64,000 bases of DNA from Nocardioides yefusunii (lineage in GTDB: Bacteria; Actinomycetota; Actinomycetes; Propionibacteriales; Nocardioidaceae), in NCBI RefSeq assembly GCF_004014875.1, contig NZ_CP034929.1, positions 372,001 through 436,000 on the forward strand, in the 5' to 3' direction. Position 1 is the first letter of the stretch. The number at the start of each line of letters is the position of its first letter. Both the position numbers and the translations under genes were made by a program. Of the stretch, positions 38,912-47,628 are shown in pieces. The notes under the pieces are model-generated. The model saw only the letters and a program-made list of their open reading frames with translations. It did no database searches and had not been told where the DNA came from.

Positions 38912-39700
38912 ATGGACGTCACCTCACTCGCCTGGCGCACCGACATCGCTGTCCTCGAGGCCTCGGGCAGCACCGTCCGCGACTGTGGAACCCACCTGCT
39001 GGTGACCACCCCGGACAACCCGACGTACCACTGGGGCAACTTCCTGCTCCTGAAGAACCTCCCGCTCGCCGGCGGTGCGCGCGAGGTCATGGGCGCCTAC
39101 GACACGTGGTTCCGCACCAACCGTTTCCGCGCGATCGGCATCGACTCCACCACCGACCTCGACACCGTCGAGTTCGAGCAGGCCGGCATGGACAAGGACG
39201 TCTCGCACGTCATGACCGCGGCTCGCCTCGTCGCGCCGGAGCGCCGTTTCGTCGGCGGCGGGATCCGTCCGATCACCTCCGACGAGTGGAAGAAGTGGGT
39301 CGACCTCGAGCTGTCGGTCTACGCCGACGACGCCCGCTACACCCGCACCTACGTCGAGGGCCGCGCCCGTCAGGAGCAGCGTCTGGTCGAGGCCGGTCGC
39401 GGGTATCGCTGGGGTGTCTTCGTCGACGGGCGTCTCGCTGCGTCCGCAGGTCTGTACGACGTCGGGGACGGCGTCTTCCGCTTCCAGTCGGTGGCCACCC
39501 ATGGCCGTCGTCGCAAGCAGGGCATCGCCTCCACGCTGATCCACCGGATGGGGGAGTGGGCCGCCGCCCGGGGTGCCCGCCAGTTGGTGATGGTCGCTGA
39601 TCCTGAGGGTCCGGCGTTCGGCTGCTACTCCCGTCTCGGCCTGGAGACCGTCGAGGTCGCCGTCGAACTGCACCAGGCGCTCGAGGGTGCGATCGCCTGA
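38912..39700 (+). CDS. GNAT-family N-acetyltransferase
   Basis: 262 aa. The C-terminal half carries the GNAT core: 'YRWGVFVDGRLAASAGLYD', the acetyl-CoA binding 'GRRRKQGIASTLIHRMGEWA' and 'GARQLVMVADPEGPAFGCYS'. The N-terminal ~110 residues ('TYHWGNFLLLKNLPLAGGA') form an additional domain seen in related actinobacterial proteins. The ATG at 38912 follows CATCAT by 6 bp. The acceptor substrate is unknown. Confidence 0.88.
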   Translation: MDVTSLAWRTDIAVLEASGSTVRDCGTHLLVTTPDNPTYHWGNFLLLKNLPLAGGAREVMGAYDTWFRTNRFRAIGIDSTTDLDTVEFEQAGMDKDVSHVMTAARLVAPERRFVGGGIRPITSDEWKKWVDLELSVYADDARYTRTYVEGRARQEQRLVEAGRGYRWGVFVDGRLAASAGLYDVGDGVFRFQSVATHGRRRKQGIASTLIHRMGEWAAARGARQLVMVADPEGPAFGCYSRLGLETVEVAVELHQALEGAIA

Positions 39701-39739
39701 CGCTCCGTCCTCTCGTCCTGCTGCGTGTTCCCCCTTGCG

Positions 39740-39787
39740 GGACGTCATAAGGATCGAGGGTCCTGCGCCCGGATCGTTATGACGTCC
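39740..39787. repeat. Imperfect intergenic palindrome 3' of the GNAT gene
   Basis: An 11-bp perfect outer stem (ggacgtcataa/ttatgacgtcc) continues inward imperfectly (gatc pairs with gatc). It lies between the GNAT stop and the M20 peptidase start. Confidence 0.65.
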
Positions 39788-39837
39788 GGGAGCGCAGCGG
39801 CGGGAAGAGCGCCCGGAGCGGAGTTACCGTGGACGCC

Positions 39838-41187
39838 ATGAGTGACACCCTCCGCGCCCGCATCACCGAACTGCTCCCCGGCCTCCGCGCCGACCTCGAG
39901 GACCTGGTCCGCATCGAGTCCGTCTCCGCCGACCCCGCCCGGGCCGGAGAGGTGCAGCGCAGCGCCGAGAAGGTGCGCGACCTCTTCGCCGCCGAGGGCT
40001 TCGACGTCCAGGTCGTCTCCACCAACGACGACGGTTCCGCACCGGCCGTGATCGGCCGCAAGAACGGCCCCGCCGGTGCCCCGACCGTCCTGTTGTACGC
40101 CCACCACGACGTCCAGCCCGAGAACGACCATGCCGACTGGGACACCCCGCCGTTCGAGCCGACCGTCGTGGGAGACCGCCTCTACGGTCGCGGCACCGCC
40201 GACGACAAGGCCGGCGTCATCACCCACCTGGCCGCCGTGCGCGCCTTCGGTGACGAGCTGCCCGTCAACGTCGTGATCTTCGTCGAGGGCGAGGAGGAGA
40301 CCGGTTCGGAGTCCCTGCCCGCGATCCTCGAGCAGTACAAGTCCGAGCTGGCCTGCGACGTCATCGTCATCGCCGACTCCGGCAACTGGGACATCGGCGT
40401 CCCGGCCCTCACCACGTCGCTGCGCGGTCTCGTGCGCGCCGACGTCGAGGTCCGCACCCTCACCCACGCCGTCCACTCCGGCATGTGGGGCGGCCTCGTC
40501 CCCGACGCCCTGGTCGCGCTCTCGCACCTCATCGCCTCCTTCCACGACAAGGACGGCAACCTCCTCATCGAGGGCCTGCACTCCGGCCCGGCCGCCGACG
40601 TCGAGTACCCCGAGGAGCGCCTGCGCGCCGAGTCCGGTGCAGTCCCCGGCATCGAGTGGATGGGCCACGGCTCGGCCGTTGAGCGTCTCTGGACCCAGCC
40701 CGCGCTGGCGATCACCGGCCTCGACGCCCCCAAGGTCGACGGTGCCTCCAACACCCTCGTCCCGGCCGCGCGCGCCAAGATCAGCCTGCGCACCGCCCCC
40801 GGCGACAACGCCGAGAACGTCGCCGCGCGCCTCAAGGAGCACGTCGAGAAGAACGTCCCCTTCGGTGCCGAGGTGACCTTCACCGTCGTCGACACCGGCG
40901 AGGCCACCTCGATCGACGCCACCGGCCCGGTCTACGACGCCGCGCGCGCCGCGTTCGCCGAGGCCTGGGACGGTACCGCTCCGGTCGACATGGGCGTGGG
41001 TGGCTCGATCCCGTTCATCGCCGAGTTCCTGGAGTCGTTCCCTGACGCTGCGGTCCTGGTGACCGGCGTCGAGGACCCCGACACCCGCGCCCACGGCGCC
41101 AACGAGGGCCTGCACCTGGCCGAGTGGGAGAAGGTCCTGCTCGCCGAGACGCTGATGCTCAAGAACGTCGCCGAGACGTTGGCCTGA
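39838..41187 (+). CDS. M20-family metallopeptidase (dipeptidase)
   Basis: Di-zinc exopeptidase or amidohydrolase, 449 aa, cytoplasmic; most like actinobacterial M20 dipeptidases. Metal ligands are visible as HHD at 89–91 ('YAHHDVQPE'), DD at 122–123 ('GRGTADDKAG') and EGEEE at 150–154 with the catalytic Glu. The dimerisation domain starts around 'RADVEVRTLTHAVHSGMWGG'. A TACCGT box lies 7 bp before ATG 39838. The stop codon is the first unit of a 7-bp tandem repeat. Confidence 0.93.
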   Translation: MSDTLRARITELLPGLRADLEDLVRIESVSADPARAGEVQRSAEKVRDLFAAEGFDVQVVSTNDDGSAPAVIGRKNGPAGAPTVLLYAHHDVQPENDHADWDTPPFEPTVVGDRLYGRGTADDKAGVITHLAAVRAFGDELPVNVVIFVEGEEETGSESLPAILEQYKSELACDVIVIADSGNWDIGVPALTTSLRGLVRADVEVRTLTHAVHSGMWGGLVPDALVALSHLIASFHDKDGNLLIEGLHSGPAADVEYPEERLRAESGAVPGIEWMGHGSAVERLWTQPALAITGLDAPKVDGASNTLVPAARAKISLRTAPGDNAENVAARLKEHVEKNVPFGAEVTFTVVDTGEATSIDATGPVYDAARAAFAEAWDGTAPVDMGVGGSIPFIAEFLESFPDAAVLVTGVEDPDTRAHGANEGLHLAEWEKVLLAETLMLKNVAETLA

Positions 41188-41219
41188 CGACTGACGACTG
41201 ACGACTGACGCCTGACGTA
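41185..41219 (+). repeat. 7-bp tandem repeat (TGACGAC) beginning at the M20 stop codon
   Basis: Three perfect and two imperfect units. The repeat supplies TGA triplets in the same frame and in others. Confidence 0.75.
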
Positions 41220-41263
41220 CATAGGGCGCACTCCCGTCGACCGGGAGCGCGCCCTGTGTACGT
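41215..41263. terminator. Bidirectional terminator hairpin after the M20 gene
   Basis: Arms of 22 bp (acgtacatagggcgcactcc…) with two mismatches and a 5-nt loop lie between the convergent M20 and exported-protein genes. Confidence 0.75.
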
Positions 41264-41293
41264 GTGTCCGGTGGGCACGCGTGCCCGTGCCGC

Positions 41294-41836
41294 TCAGACG
41301 GTGGTGACAGGAGCGTTGAACGCAACGCCGCCGTTGGACGCGGTCGCGGTGACGGTCAGGGTGGTGGGCGTGGTGCTGCCGAACGTGAGGCGCTGGTTGG
41401 CGGGCGAGGTCCATGAGGCTCCGGGGAGGACGCGGACCTGCCCCAGGGAGGTGCCGTCCGGGATCGTCATGGAGAACGCGTTGACCGGGTTGGCTGCCGA
41501 CGGGGTCGGGGACAGGGTGATGCCCAAGGACGCGTACGGGAAAGGATTGCCGAAGACGAGCAGTTCGAAGTCGGTGACGGGTTCAGAGCTCTCGAATCTG
41601 ACGACGAGGCCGGTGACGGTGGCGTCACCGGTGTTGATGATGGTTGAGGCGGCGATCTCGACCTGGGTGCCGGTGCGTATCGGGGTGCCGCCGCTGGACG
41701 ACGTCGAGAGGTCGGGGGCCGGGGCGGGCGGCGTCGACCCGGCGAACGCCGGGGACATGGCGGCGACCGAGACGGCCGGGACGCTCCATGCGGCGGCGTG
41801 GACGACAGAGCGCCTGGTGGGGGTGAGTGCAGACAT
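41294..41836 (-). CDS. Small exported protein with twin-arginine-type signal
   Basis: 180 aa. The signal 'TRRSVVHAAAWSVPAVSV' with cleavage after 'MSPAFA' is the same type as in the propeller proteins at 13.7–21.6 kb. The mature domain is a beta-sandwich-like 'VTGLVVRFESSEPVTDFEL' segment, resembling DUF11/CARDB surface modules, with no propeller. GGAGGG lies 7 bp before the ATG. It is probably a distant member of the same exported family. Function unknown. Confidence 0.7.
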   Translation of the reverse strand: MSALTPTRRSVVHAAAWSVPAVSVAAMSPAFAGSTPPAPAPDLSTSSSGGTPIRTGTQVEIAASTIINTGDATVTGLVVRFESSEPVTDFELLVFGNPFPYASLGITLSPTPSAANPVNAFSMTIPDGTSLGQVRVLPGASWTSPANQRLTFGSTTPTTLTVTATASNGGVAFNAPVTTV

Positions 41837-42017
41837 GATGGATCCCTCCGTTGGGGGCCCGCCCGGTCAGTGTCGTACGGACACCGCTCCCTCCCGGCGT
41901 GACCCAGTGCACAGGGCAGGCTAGGTAACTGGCCGGTGACTCCGCGTACCCGGTTTGAAGGAGATTTCCTCGTGCCACTCGTGCTCGCCGTCCGCGACCA
42001 CGTCCTCTGCTGTGGTC

Positions 42018-43766
42018 TCAGGTCAGGGCGGCCTTCGGGAACGTCGCCGTGAACGTGGTGCCGTGCCCGTAGGTAGAGGTGCAGTGCAAGGTACCGCCGT
42101 GCCTGGCCACGATCCGGTGCGCGATCGCGAGACCCAGACCGGTTCCGGGCAGCTTCACCGCGGCCGGGTTGGTGGAACGGAAGAACTCGGTGAACAGGTG
42201 CGGGAGGTCCTCGCGGGAGATCCCCATTCCGGTGTCCTCGACGGTGAGGACGACTGCATCGGGCTCGTCGCTGATCCGGACCTCGACGTGTCCGCCGTCG
42301 GGGGTGTACTTCGTGGCGTTGCTGATGAGGTTGGTGAGCACCTGCTCCAGCCCTGCCGGTTCGCCCTGGACGACGACGCTGTCCGGAGCGACGACGTGCA
42401 TGCTCAGGCCCTTGCGTTCGACGGTGACGCGCAGCAGGTCGAGGGTCTCCTCGACGCCGGCGCGCAGGTCGTACGGCTCGGGTTCGAACAGGAGCTGCGG
42501 GTCGTTGGCCTTGCCGAGCGCGAGCAGGTCGTCGACGAGGCGTTGCATCCGGGCTGCGCCGCGTTCAACCGAGGCCACCGAGCTGCGCGCGGAGGGCGGC
42601 AGGTCGCTGCCCTCGAGAAGTTCGGCGTGCCCCAGGATCGAGGTGAGCGGGTTCTTGAGCTCGTGCGCCAGCGTCGCGATCAGACGTGACTTGTAGGAGT
42701 CGAGCTCGCGGAGCTCGGCGACCACCTGACGTTCGCGTTCGAAGGTGCGGGCGTTGAGCAGGGCCCGGCCGAGGTCGTGGCCGATGTCGAGGGCGGTGCG
42801 CTTCTCCGACTCGGTCCAGGGGCGGGGTTCGTCGAGGCGGGTCAGCACCAGGTTGCCCAGACATTCAGGGCCGGCGCCGAGCGGCACGAACAGCATCGAG
42901 GTCAGGTCGATGGCGCGCATGAAGTCGAGGACGAGCTGTTCCTGCTGCGGCGTCATCGCCTCGCTGCGGGGCACCCGCTCGGAGATCTCGGCGACGCTCT
43001 GCGCCTCCCACAGCAGCCGGGCCGCAGGCCGGGCGACCTGACGCAGTTCTTCGCCGAGGTGCACCTCGAAGCCATTGGTGGAGTAGATCGCGCCGGCGGC
43101 GTCGACGCCGCCGTCGAAGGTCTGCAGCCAGATGCCCGAGGCGTCGAACGTCTCGGTGAGCGCGGCCTGGCAGTAGCCGATGATGTGTTCGACCGACAGC
43201 CGTGAGGAGGCTTCGCGCACGACCTTGCGGACGGCGTCGGCCATTCGCATGTGTTCGTCGAGCTCGAGGCGTTCGAGCGCGTAGATGAGGGTGCGGCGCA
43301 CCTGCTCGACGTAGTTCTCCAGGTGCGCGAGGGCGTTGGCGTCGGGGCGCTGGCCGTCGCGGGGACGGTCGACGGCGACGAGCCCGCGCAGGTTCTGGAA
43401 GCCGTCGCGGATGGCGGCGACGAGGACGTCGTGGTCCTCGACGGTGTCGGGGTCGGTGGCGTCGGGAGAGGGTTCGCTCGTCTGGTCGCTGAGGATGACG
43501 AGTGAGCGGAACGGCACCAGGTAGAGGTCACCCCAGCGGTCACAGGTGTGGAGCAACTTCTCTGCGCGTTCGCAGGGCAGGGTGCGTCCCAGCAGGAGCT
43601 GACGGGTGGGGCGGTCGCCGGCCACGGCCAGCGTCTCGAGGCGGTCGTGGAAGGCCACGGAGATCGCGACGGTCGCGAATTCGGTTGTCTCGGAGACGCC
43701 CAGCGCGAGGTTGCGCAGGGCATCGAGGAAGACGCGCGTGCTCGTGGCCCTGTCGATCACGGCCAT
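42018..43766 (-). CDS. Soluble sensor histidine kinase with GAF-like sensor, orphan
   Basis: 582-aa two-component kinase without membrane helices or signal, so it senses a cytoplasmic or diffusible cue. An N-terminal DICT/GAF-like sensory region is followed by a second GAF-like domain (about 180–345), a HisKA dimerisation domain with phosphoacceptor H368 in 'LAHELKNPLTSILGH', and a HATPase domain with 'NLISNATKYTPDGG' (N box), 'VEDTGMGI' (G1) and 'GTGLGLAIAHRI' (G2). ATG 43766, with GGGGGTGAAG upstream, is chosen over an upstream ATG. No response regulator is nearby. The gene is divergent from purF. Confidence 0.9.
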   Translation of the reverse strand: MAVIDRATSTRVFLDALRNLALGVSETTEFATVAISVAFHDRLETLAVAGDRPTRQLLLGRTLPCERAEKLLHTCDRWGDLYLVPFRSLVILSDQTSEPSPDATDPDTVEDHDVLVAAIRDGFQNLRGLVAVDRPRDGQRPDANALAHLENYVEQVRRTLIYALERLELDEHMRMADAVRKVVREASSRLSVEHIIGYCQAALTETFDASGIWLQTFDGGVDAAGAIYSTNGFEVHLGEELRQVARPAARLLWEAQSVAEISERVPRSEAMTPQQEQLVLDFMRAIDLTSMLFVPLGAGPECLGNLVLTRLDEPRPWTESEKRTALDIGHDLGRALLNARTFERERQVVAELRELDSYKSRLIATLAHELKNPLTSILGHAELLEGSDLPPSARSSVASVERGAARMQRLVDDLLALGKANDPQLLFEPEPYDLRAGVEETLDLLRVTVERKGLSMHVVAPDSVVVQGEPAGLEQVLTNLISNATKYTPDGGHVEVRISDEPDAVVLTVEDTGMGISREDLPHLFTEFFRSTNPAAVKLPGTGLGLAIAHRIVARHGGTLHCTSTYGHGTTFTATFPKAALT

Positions 43767-43991
43767 CACTTCACCCCCCCGGTGCATCGTTCGCGCTCAC
43801 TGTAGGGGGGAGGGCGGTCACGGTGAATGGTTTGAGTCCGTTCATCAATTTTTGTTACTACCGGGTATCGATCATGCGGCGGTTGGACACACACTGGTAC
43901 GGACCTCTGGTAACGAAAGTGTGACCGTCGCAACCCGTCCAGAGACGCCCTCGCCGCATTCCGAGGGGCAGGGCGGCCGTACACTTGCGGC

Positions 43992-45569
43992 GTGGCTCAC
44001 CCCAGCAACATGCGCAAGGGTGGCGACGGTCGTCTCACCGCCGCCATCGACCCCCAGGACCAGGGACCTCAGGACGCATGTGGCGTCTTCGGGGTCTGGG
44101 CGCCAGGCGAGGACGTCGCCAAGTTGTCGTACTACGGCATCTACGCGCTCCAGCACCGCGGCCAGGAATCGGCCGGCATTGCGGTCAGCAACGGCAAGCA
44201 GATCCTCGTCTACAAGGACATGGGACTCGTCTCCCAGGTCTTCGACGAGTCGACGCTGGAGTCGCTGGTCGGACATGTCGCGATCGGTCACGCCCGGTAC
44301 TCCACGACCGGTGCCTCGACGTGGCACAACGCCCAGCCGACGTTCCACCCGACGCCCAACGGCTCGCTGGCACTGGCGCACAACGGCAACCTGACCAACA
44401 CGGCCGATCTCGCCGCCACCCTGGCCGAGCTCGAGGGTGAGGGTGCCGACCAGCGCATGCCCGGCGCCACCAACGACACCTCCGTCGTGACCGCACTGCT
44501 CGCGCACCACCCCGACCAGACGGTCGAGGAGCGTGCCCTCGAGCTGCTGCCCCACGTCAAGGGCGCCTTCTGCTTCGTGTGGATGGACGAGAACACTCTC
44601 TACGCCGCGCGTGACCCCCAGGGCATCCGCCCGCTCGTGCTCGGTCGCCTCGAGCGCGGCTGGGTCGTGGCGTCCGAGACCGCCGCCCTCGACATCGTCG
44701 GCGCCTCGTTCGTCCGCGAGATCGAGCCCGGCGAGATGATCGCCGTCGACGCGGACGGTCTGCGCACCACCCGCTTCGCCGAGGCAGCCCCCAAGCACTG
44801 CCTCTTCGAGTTCGTCTACCTGGCTCGCCCCGACACCCTGATGAACGACCAGCGCGTTCACTCGGTGCGCGTCGAGATCGGCCGTCGTCTGGCTGACGCC
44901 CACCCGGTCGAGGCCGACCTCGTCATCCCCGTCCCGGAGTCCGGCACCCCGTCCGCGATCGGTTACGCCGAGCGCTCGGGCATCCCGTACGGCACCGGCC
45001 TGGTGAAGAACTCCTACGTGGGTCGCACCTTCATCCAGCCCTCGCAGACCATCCGTCAGCTCGGCATCCGCCTGAAGCTGAACCCGCTGCGCGACGTGAT
45101 CGAGGGCAAGCGTCTCGTCGTCGTCGACGACTCCATCGTCCGCGGCAACACCCAGCGCGCCCTGGTCCGCATGCTCCGCGAGGCAGGCGCCAAGGAGGTC
45201 CACGTCCGGATCTCCTCGCCGCCGGTCAAGTGGCCCTGCTTCTACGGCATCGACTTCGCCACCCGTGCGGAGCTGATCGCCAACGGTCTGGGCATCGACG
45301 AGATCCGCCGTTCGATCGACGCCGACTCCCTCGGCTACATCGACCTCGAGGAGCTGGTCGACGCCACGACGGTCCCGATGGACAACCTCTGCCGTGCGTG
45401 CTTCGACGGCGAGTACCCGGTCAAGCTGCCCGACCCGACCCTGGGCGGCAAGGCCGTTCTCGAGAAGTCGTCCTGCGGCGGCATCGAGACCTCCCCGGCC
45501 ACCGACGTCGACGGCCTGGCCGTCTCCGGCGGCGGCGTGGGCGGCGAGACCGCACTGCTGCAGCCCTGA
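43992..45569 (+). CDS. purF: Amidophosphoribosyltransferase
   Basis: First committed step of purine synthesis: transfers ammonia from glutamine to PRPP. Type with an N-terminal propeptide and an Fe-S cluster (Bacillus-like): 29 residues precede the catalytic C30 in 'DACGVFGVWAP'. The PRTase signature is 'RLVVVDDSIVRGNTQRAL', and cysteines in 'WPCFYGIDFA' and 'CRACFDGEYP' fit the cluster ligands. 525 aa. TACACT at 43980–43985 lies 6 bp before the GTG, so the message is probably leaderless. purM follows 76 bp downstream. Feedback inhibition by AMP/GMP is known for the family. Confidence 0.97.
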   Translation: MAHPSNMRKGGDGRLTAAIDPQDQGPQDACGVFGVWAPGEDVAKLSYYGIYALQHRGQESAGIAVSNGKQILVYKDMGLVSQVFDESTLESLVGHVAIGHARYSTTGASTWHNAQPTFHPTPNGSLALAHNGNLTNTADLAATLAELEGEGADQRMPGATNDTSVVTALLAHHPDQTVEERALELLPHVKGAFCFVWMDENTLYAARDPQGIRPLVLGRLERGWVVASETAALDIVGASFVREIEPGEMIAVDADGLRTTRFAEAAPKHCLFEFVYLARPDTLMNDQRVHSVRVEIGRRLADAHPVEADLVIPVPESGTPSAIGYAERSGIPYGTGLVKNSYVGRTFIQPSQTIRQLGIRLKLNPLRDVIEGKRLVVVDDSIVRGNTQRALVRMLREAGAKEVHVRISSPPVKWPCFYGIDFATRAELIANGLGIDEIRRSIDADSLGYIDLEELVDATTVPMDNLCRACFDGEYPVKLPDPTLGGKAVLEKSSCGGIETSPATDVDGLAVSGGGVGGETALLQP

Positions 45570-45645
45570 ACGCCTGCAGCACCCCTGACGCACCCGTAAC
45601 AGCCCCACAGCACCACCACCTGATCAGAACCGGAGTGGATCACCC

Positions 45646-46716
45646 GTGACCGACGCAACCAACGCCTACGCCGTCGCAGGCGTCGACATCGAGGCCGCCG
45701 ACCGCGCCATCGACCTGATGAAGGAGTGGGTGGAGAAGGCCCGTCGTCCTGAGCAGATCGGTGGACTGGGCGGCTTCGCCGGCCTCTTCGACGCCTCCGC
45801 GCTGACGAAGTACAAGCGTCCGCTGCTCGCGACCTCCACCGACGGTGTCGGCACCAAGGTCGCCATCGCGCAGAAGATGGACGTCCACGACACCATCGGC
45901 CACGACCTCGTGGGCATGGTCGTTGACGACCTCGTCGTCTGTGGCGCCGAGCCGCTCTTCATGACCGACTACATCGCCACCGGCAAGGTCGTCCCCGAGC
46001 GCATCGCTGCGATCGTCAAGGGCATCGCCGAGGCGTGCGTCCTGGCCGGCACCGCGCTGGTCGGTGGCGAGACCGCTGAGCACCCGGGTCTGCTGCACCC
46101 TGACGAGTACGACGTCGCAGGCGCTGCCACCGGCGTCGTCGAGGCCAACCAGTTGCTCGGTGCCGAGCGCGTCCGTGCCGGTGACGTCGTCATCGCGATG
46201 GAGGCCTCGGGCCTGCACTCCAACGGCTACTCGCTGGTGCGCCACGTCTTCTTCAACCAGGCCAAGTGGGAGCTCGACCGCGAGGTCGCCGAGCTCGGTT
46301 CCACGCTCGGTCAGGAGCTGCTGGTCCCGACCCGCATCTACACGAAGTCGTGCCTCGAGATCGCCCGCAACACCGAGACCCACGCGCTGTCGCACGTGAC
46401 CGGTGGCGGTCTGGCCGCCAACCTCGAGCGCGTCATGCCCAAGGAGCTCACCGCGACCCTGGACCGCGCCACCTGGACCCCGCAGCCGATCTTCGACCTC
46501 GTCCGCAAGGTCGGCGAGGTCAAGCAGGCCGACCTCGAGGCCACGCTCAACTGCGGCGTCGGCATGGTCTCCCTGACCGCCCCCGACTCCGTCGACGACG
46601 TGATCGCCCGTCTGGCCACTCACGGCATCAAGGCATGGGTCGCCGGCGAGGTCCGCGAGGCCGGCGCCGGCGAGGCCGGCAAGGTCGCGCTGACCGGTCA
46701 GCACCCGGGCTGGTGA
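45646..46716 (+). CDS. purM: Phosphoribosylformylglycinamidine cyclo-ligase (AIR synthetase)
   Basis: ATP-dependent ring closure of FGAM to AIR; same superfamily as PurL. 356 aa. Typical segments: 'GGFAGLFDASALTKYKRP', 'VDDLVVCGAEPLFMTDY', 'LVGGETAEHPGLL' and 'HVTGGGLAANLERVMP'. The GTG start has GGAGTGGATC upstream. It probably forms a short operon with purF. The C-terminus ends in a Gly/Ala/Glu-rich stretch before 'HPGW'. Confidence 0.97.
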   Translation: MTDATNAYAVAGVDIEAADRAIDLMKEWVEKARRPEQIGGLGGFAGLFDASALTKYKRPLLATSTDGVGTKVAIAQKMDVHDTIGHDLVGMVVDDLVVCGAEPLFMTDYIATGKVVPERIAAIVKGIAEACVLAGTALVGGETAEHPGLLHPDEYDVAGAATGVVEANQLLGAERVRAGDVVIAMEASGLHSNGYSLVRHVFFNQAKWELDREVAELGSTLGQELLVPTRIYTKSCLEIARNTETHALSHVTGGGLAANLERVMPKELTATLDRATWTPQPIFDLVRKVGEVKQADLEATLNCGVGMVSLTAPDSVDDVIARLATHGIKAWVAGEVREAGAGEAGKVALTGQHPGW

Positions 46717-47180
46717 CCTGAGGCCGGCCCTCGTCGGTCGGCCGAGCAGGTCGCCTTCCTGCGCTTCTCGACGCCCCGTCGCCCCGTCAGTGGGGAGGCG
46801 GGGCGTCGTCGCGTCCCGGGGCCGCAGGAGCCGCTCTGGGGGCCCGGGGGCAGTTGGAGGGATGCCAGGTGGGGCATGCTCGCGCGCGGCGCCGCACGGG
46901 GCTGCTGAGGCCCCTGGTCCAGACCATGCGCGGACGCAGACGGGGGTGCAACGGGGGAGGGACGGGGGTCCCCGTTCGGGTGGTCCATGCCACACAGGAT
47001 CGGCTTTTTGTGCGCTCTGAGCGAATATCGCACCGGTGGCGACGCAAAATCCGGACCTGGGTGTGCAGGAATGACCAGGGAGCGGGTAGCGTGACCCTCA
47101 CGAGTATCCAGACAAAAGCCCGGGGACCACGGCGCTAGACGCCCAAGGCCCCGGCCAAGCGTGCGAGGGGGTCGGACCCT
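46717..47180. other. 460-bp intergenic region between purM and DUF3073
   Basis: It holds the purM terminator (46770–46807), then G-rich sequence with no supported coding frame. The last 110 bp include TAGCGT near 47085, a candidate −10 box for the DUF3073 gene. The long leader may be regulatory, but I recognise no known RNA. Confidence 0.4.
46770..46807 (+). terminator. Intrinsic terminator of purFM
   Basis: Stem gacgccccg/cggggcgtc, an internal loop, then cccc/gggg around a short loop, 53 bp after the purM stop. Confidence 0.75.
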
Positions 47181-47363
47181 ATGGGGCGCGGCCGAGCTAA
47201 GGCTAAGCAGACGAAGGTCGCCCGCGACCTGAAGTACCGGACTCACGAGACCGACTTCGGGGCGCTGGCCAAGGAGCTGCATGGCGATCCAGGCAGCAGT
47301 TCTGATCGGGACGAGCCGGAACAGTCAGAAGACTGGCCCGACTACGGCCCGAGTCGAGATTGA
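47181..47363 (+). CDS. DUF3073 family protein
   Basis: 60-aa conserved actinobacterial protein that usually follows purM. 'MGRGRAKAKQTKVARDLKY' is the family hallmark, followed by an acidic tail. The Arg/Lys-rich start suggests nucleic-acid or ribosome contact, but function is unknown. GAGGGGG lies upstream. The stop codon is the first part of a terminator hairpin. Confidence 0.93.
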   Translation: MGRGRAKAKQTKVARDLKYRTHETDFGALAKELHGDPGSSSDRDEPEQSEDWPDYGPSRD

Positions 47364-47377
47364 CCCCTTTGGGGTCA
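47361..47377 (+). terminator. Terminator overlapping the DUF3073 stop codon
   Basis: A 7-bp perfect stem tgacccc/ggggtca with a TTT loop; its first three bases are the TGA stop. Confidence 0.6.
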
Positions 47378-47628
47378 GACTCCACGGGTTCCTCGCGCGG
47401 TTGACGGCTGTCGTACGTCCTCGGACGTCCAGCCCAGCCTGAAACCTCGCAGACGCCCAGCGTTGTTGATGCGGCGCTCGGCGAGACTTCTGTCTGTCCT
47501 TCGGGTCAGCCAGGGTCTCGCCGAGCGTTCGCGACGCAACACCTCTGCGTTCTCGACCCAGGTCGGGGACGCCTTCAGCGACCGTTGAGCCCAGCTCCGG
47601 TCGCTTCTCTCGTTGCTGGGGTCGCGAC
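47378..47628. other. Intergenic region with a 12-bp inverted repeat
   Basis: A perfect inverted repeat (cgctcggcgaga at 47475–47486, tctcgccgagcg at 47516–47527) with a 29-nt spacer. An open frame runs through on the minus strand ('INNAGRLRGFRLGWTSED' style, Arg-rich) but has no ribosome-binding site and no recognised family. It looks like a non-coding intergenic repeat. Confidence 0.4.
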
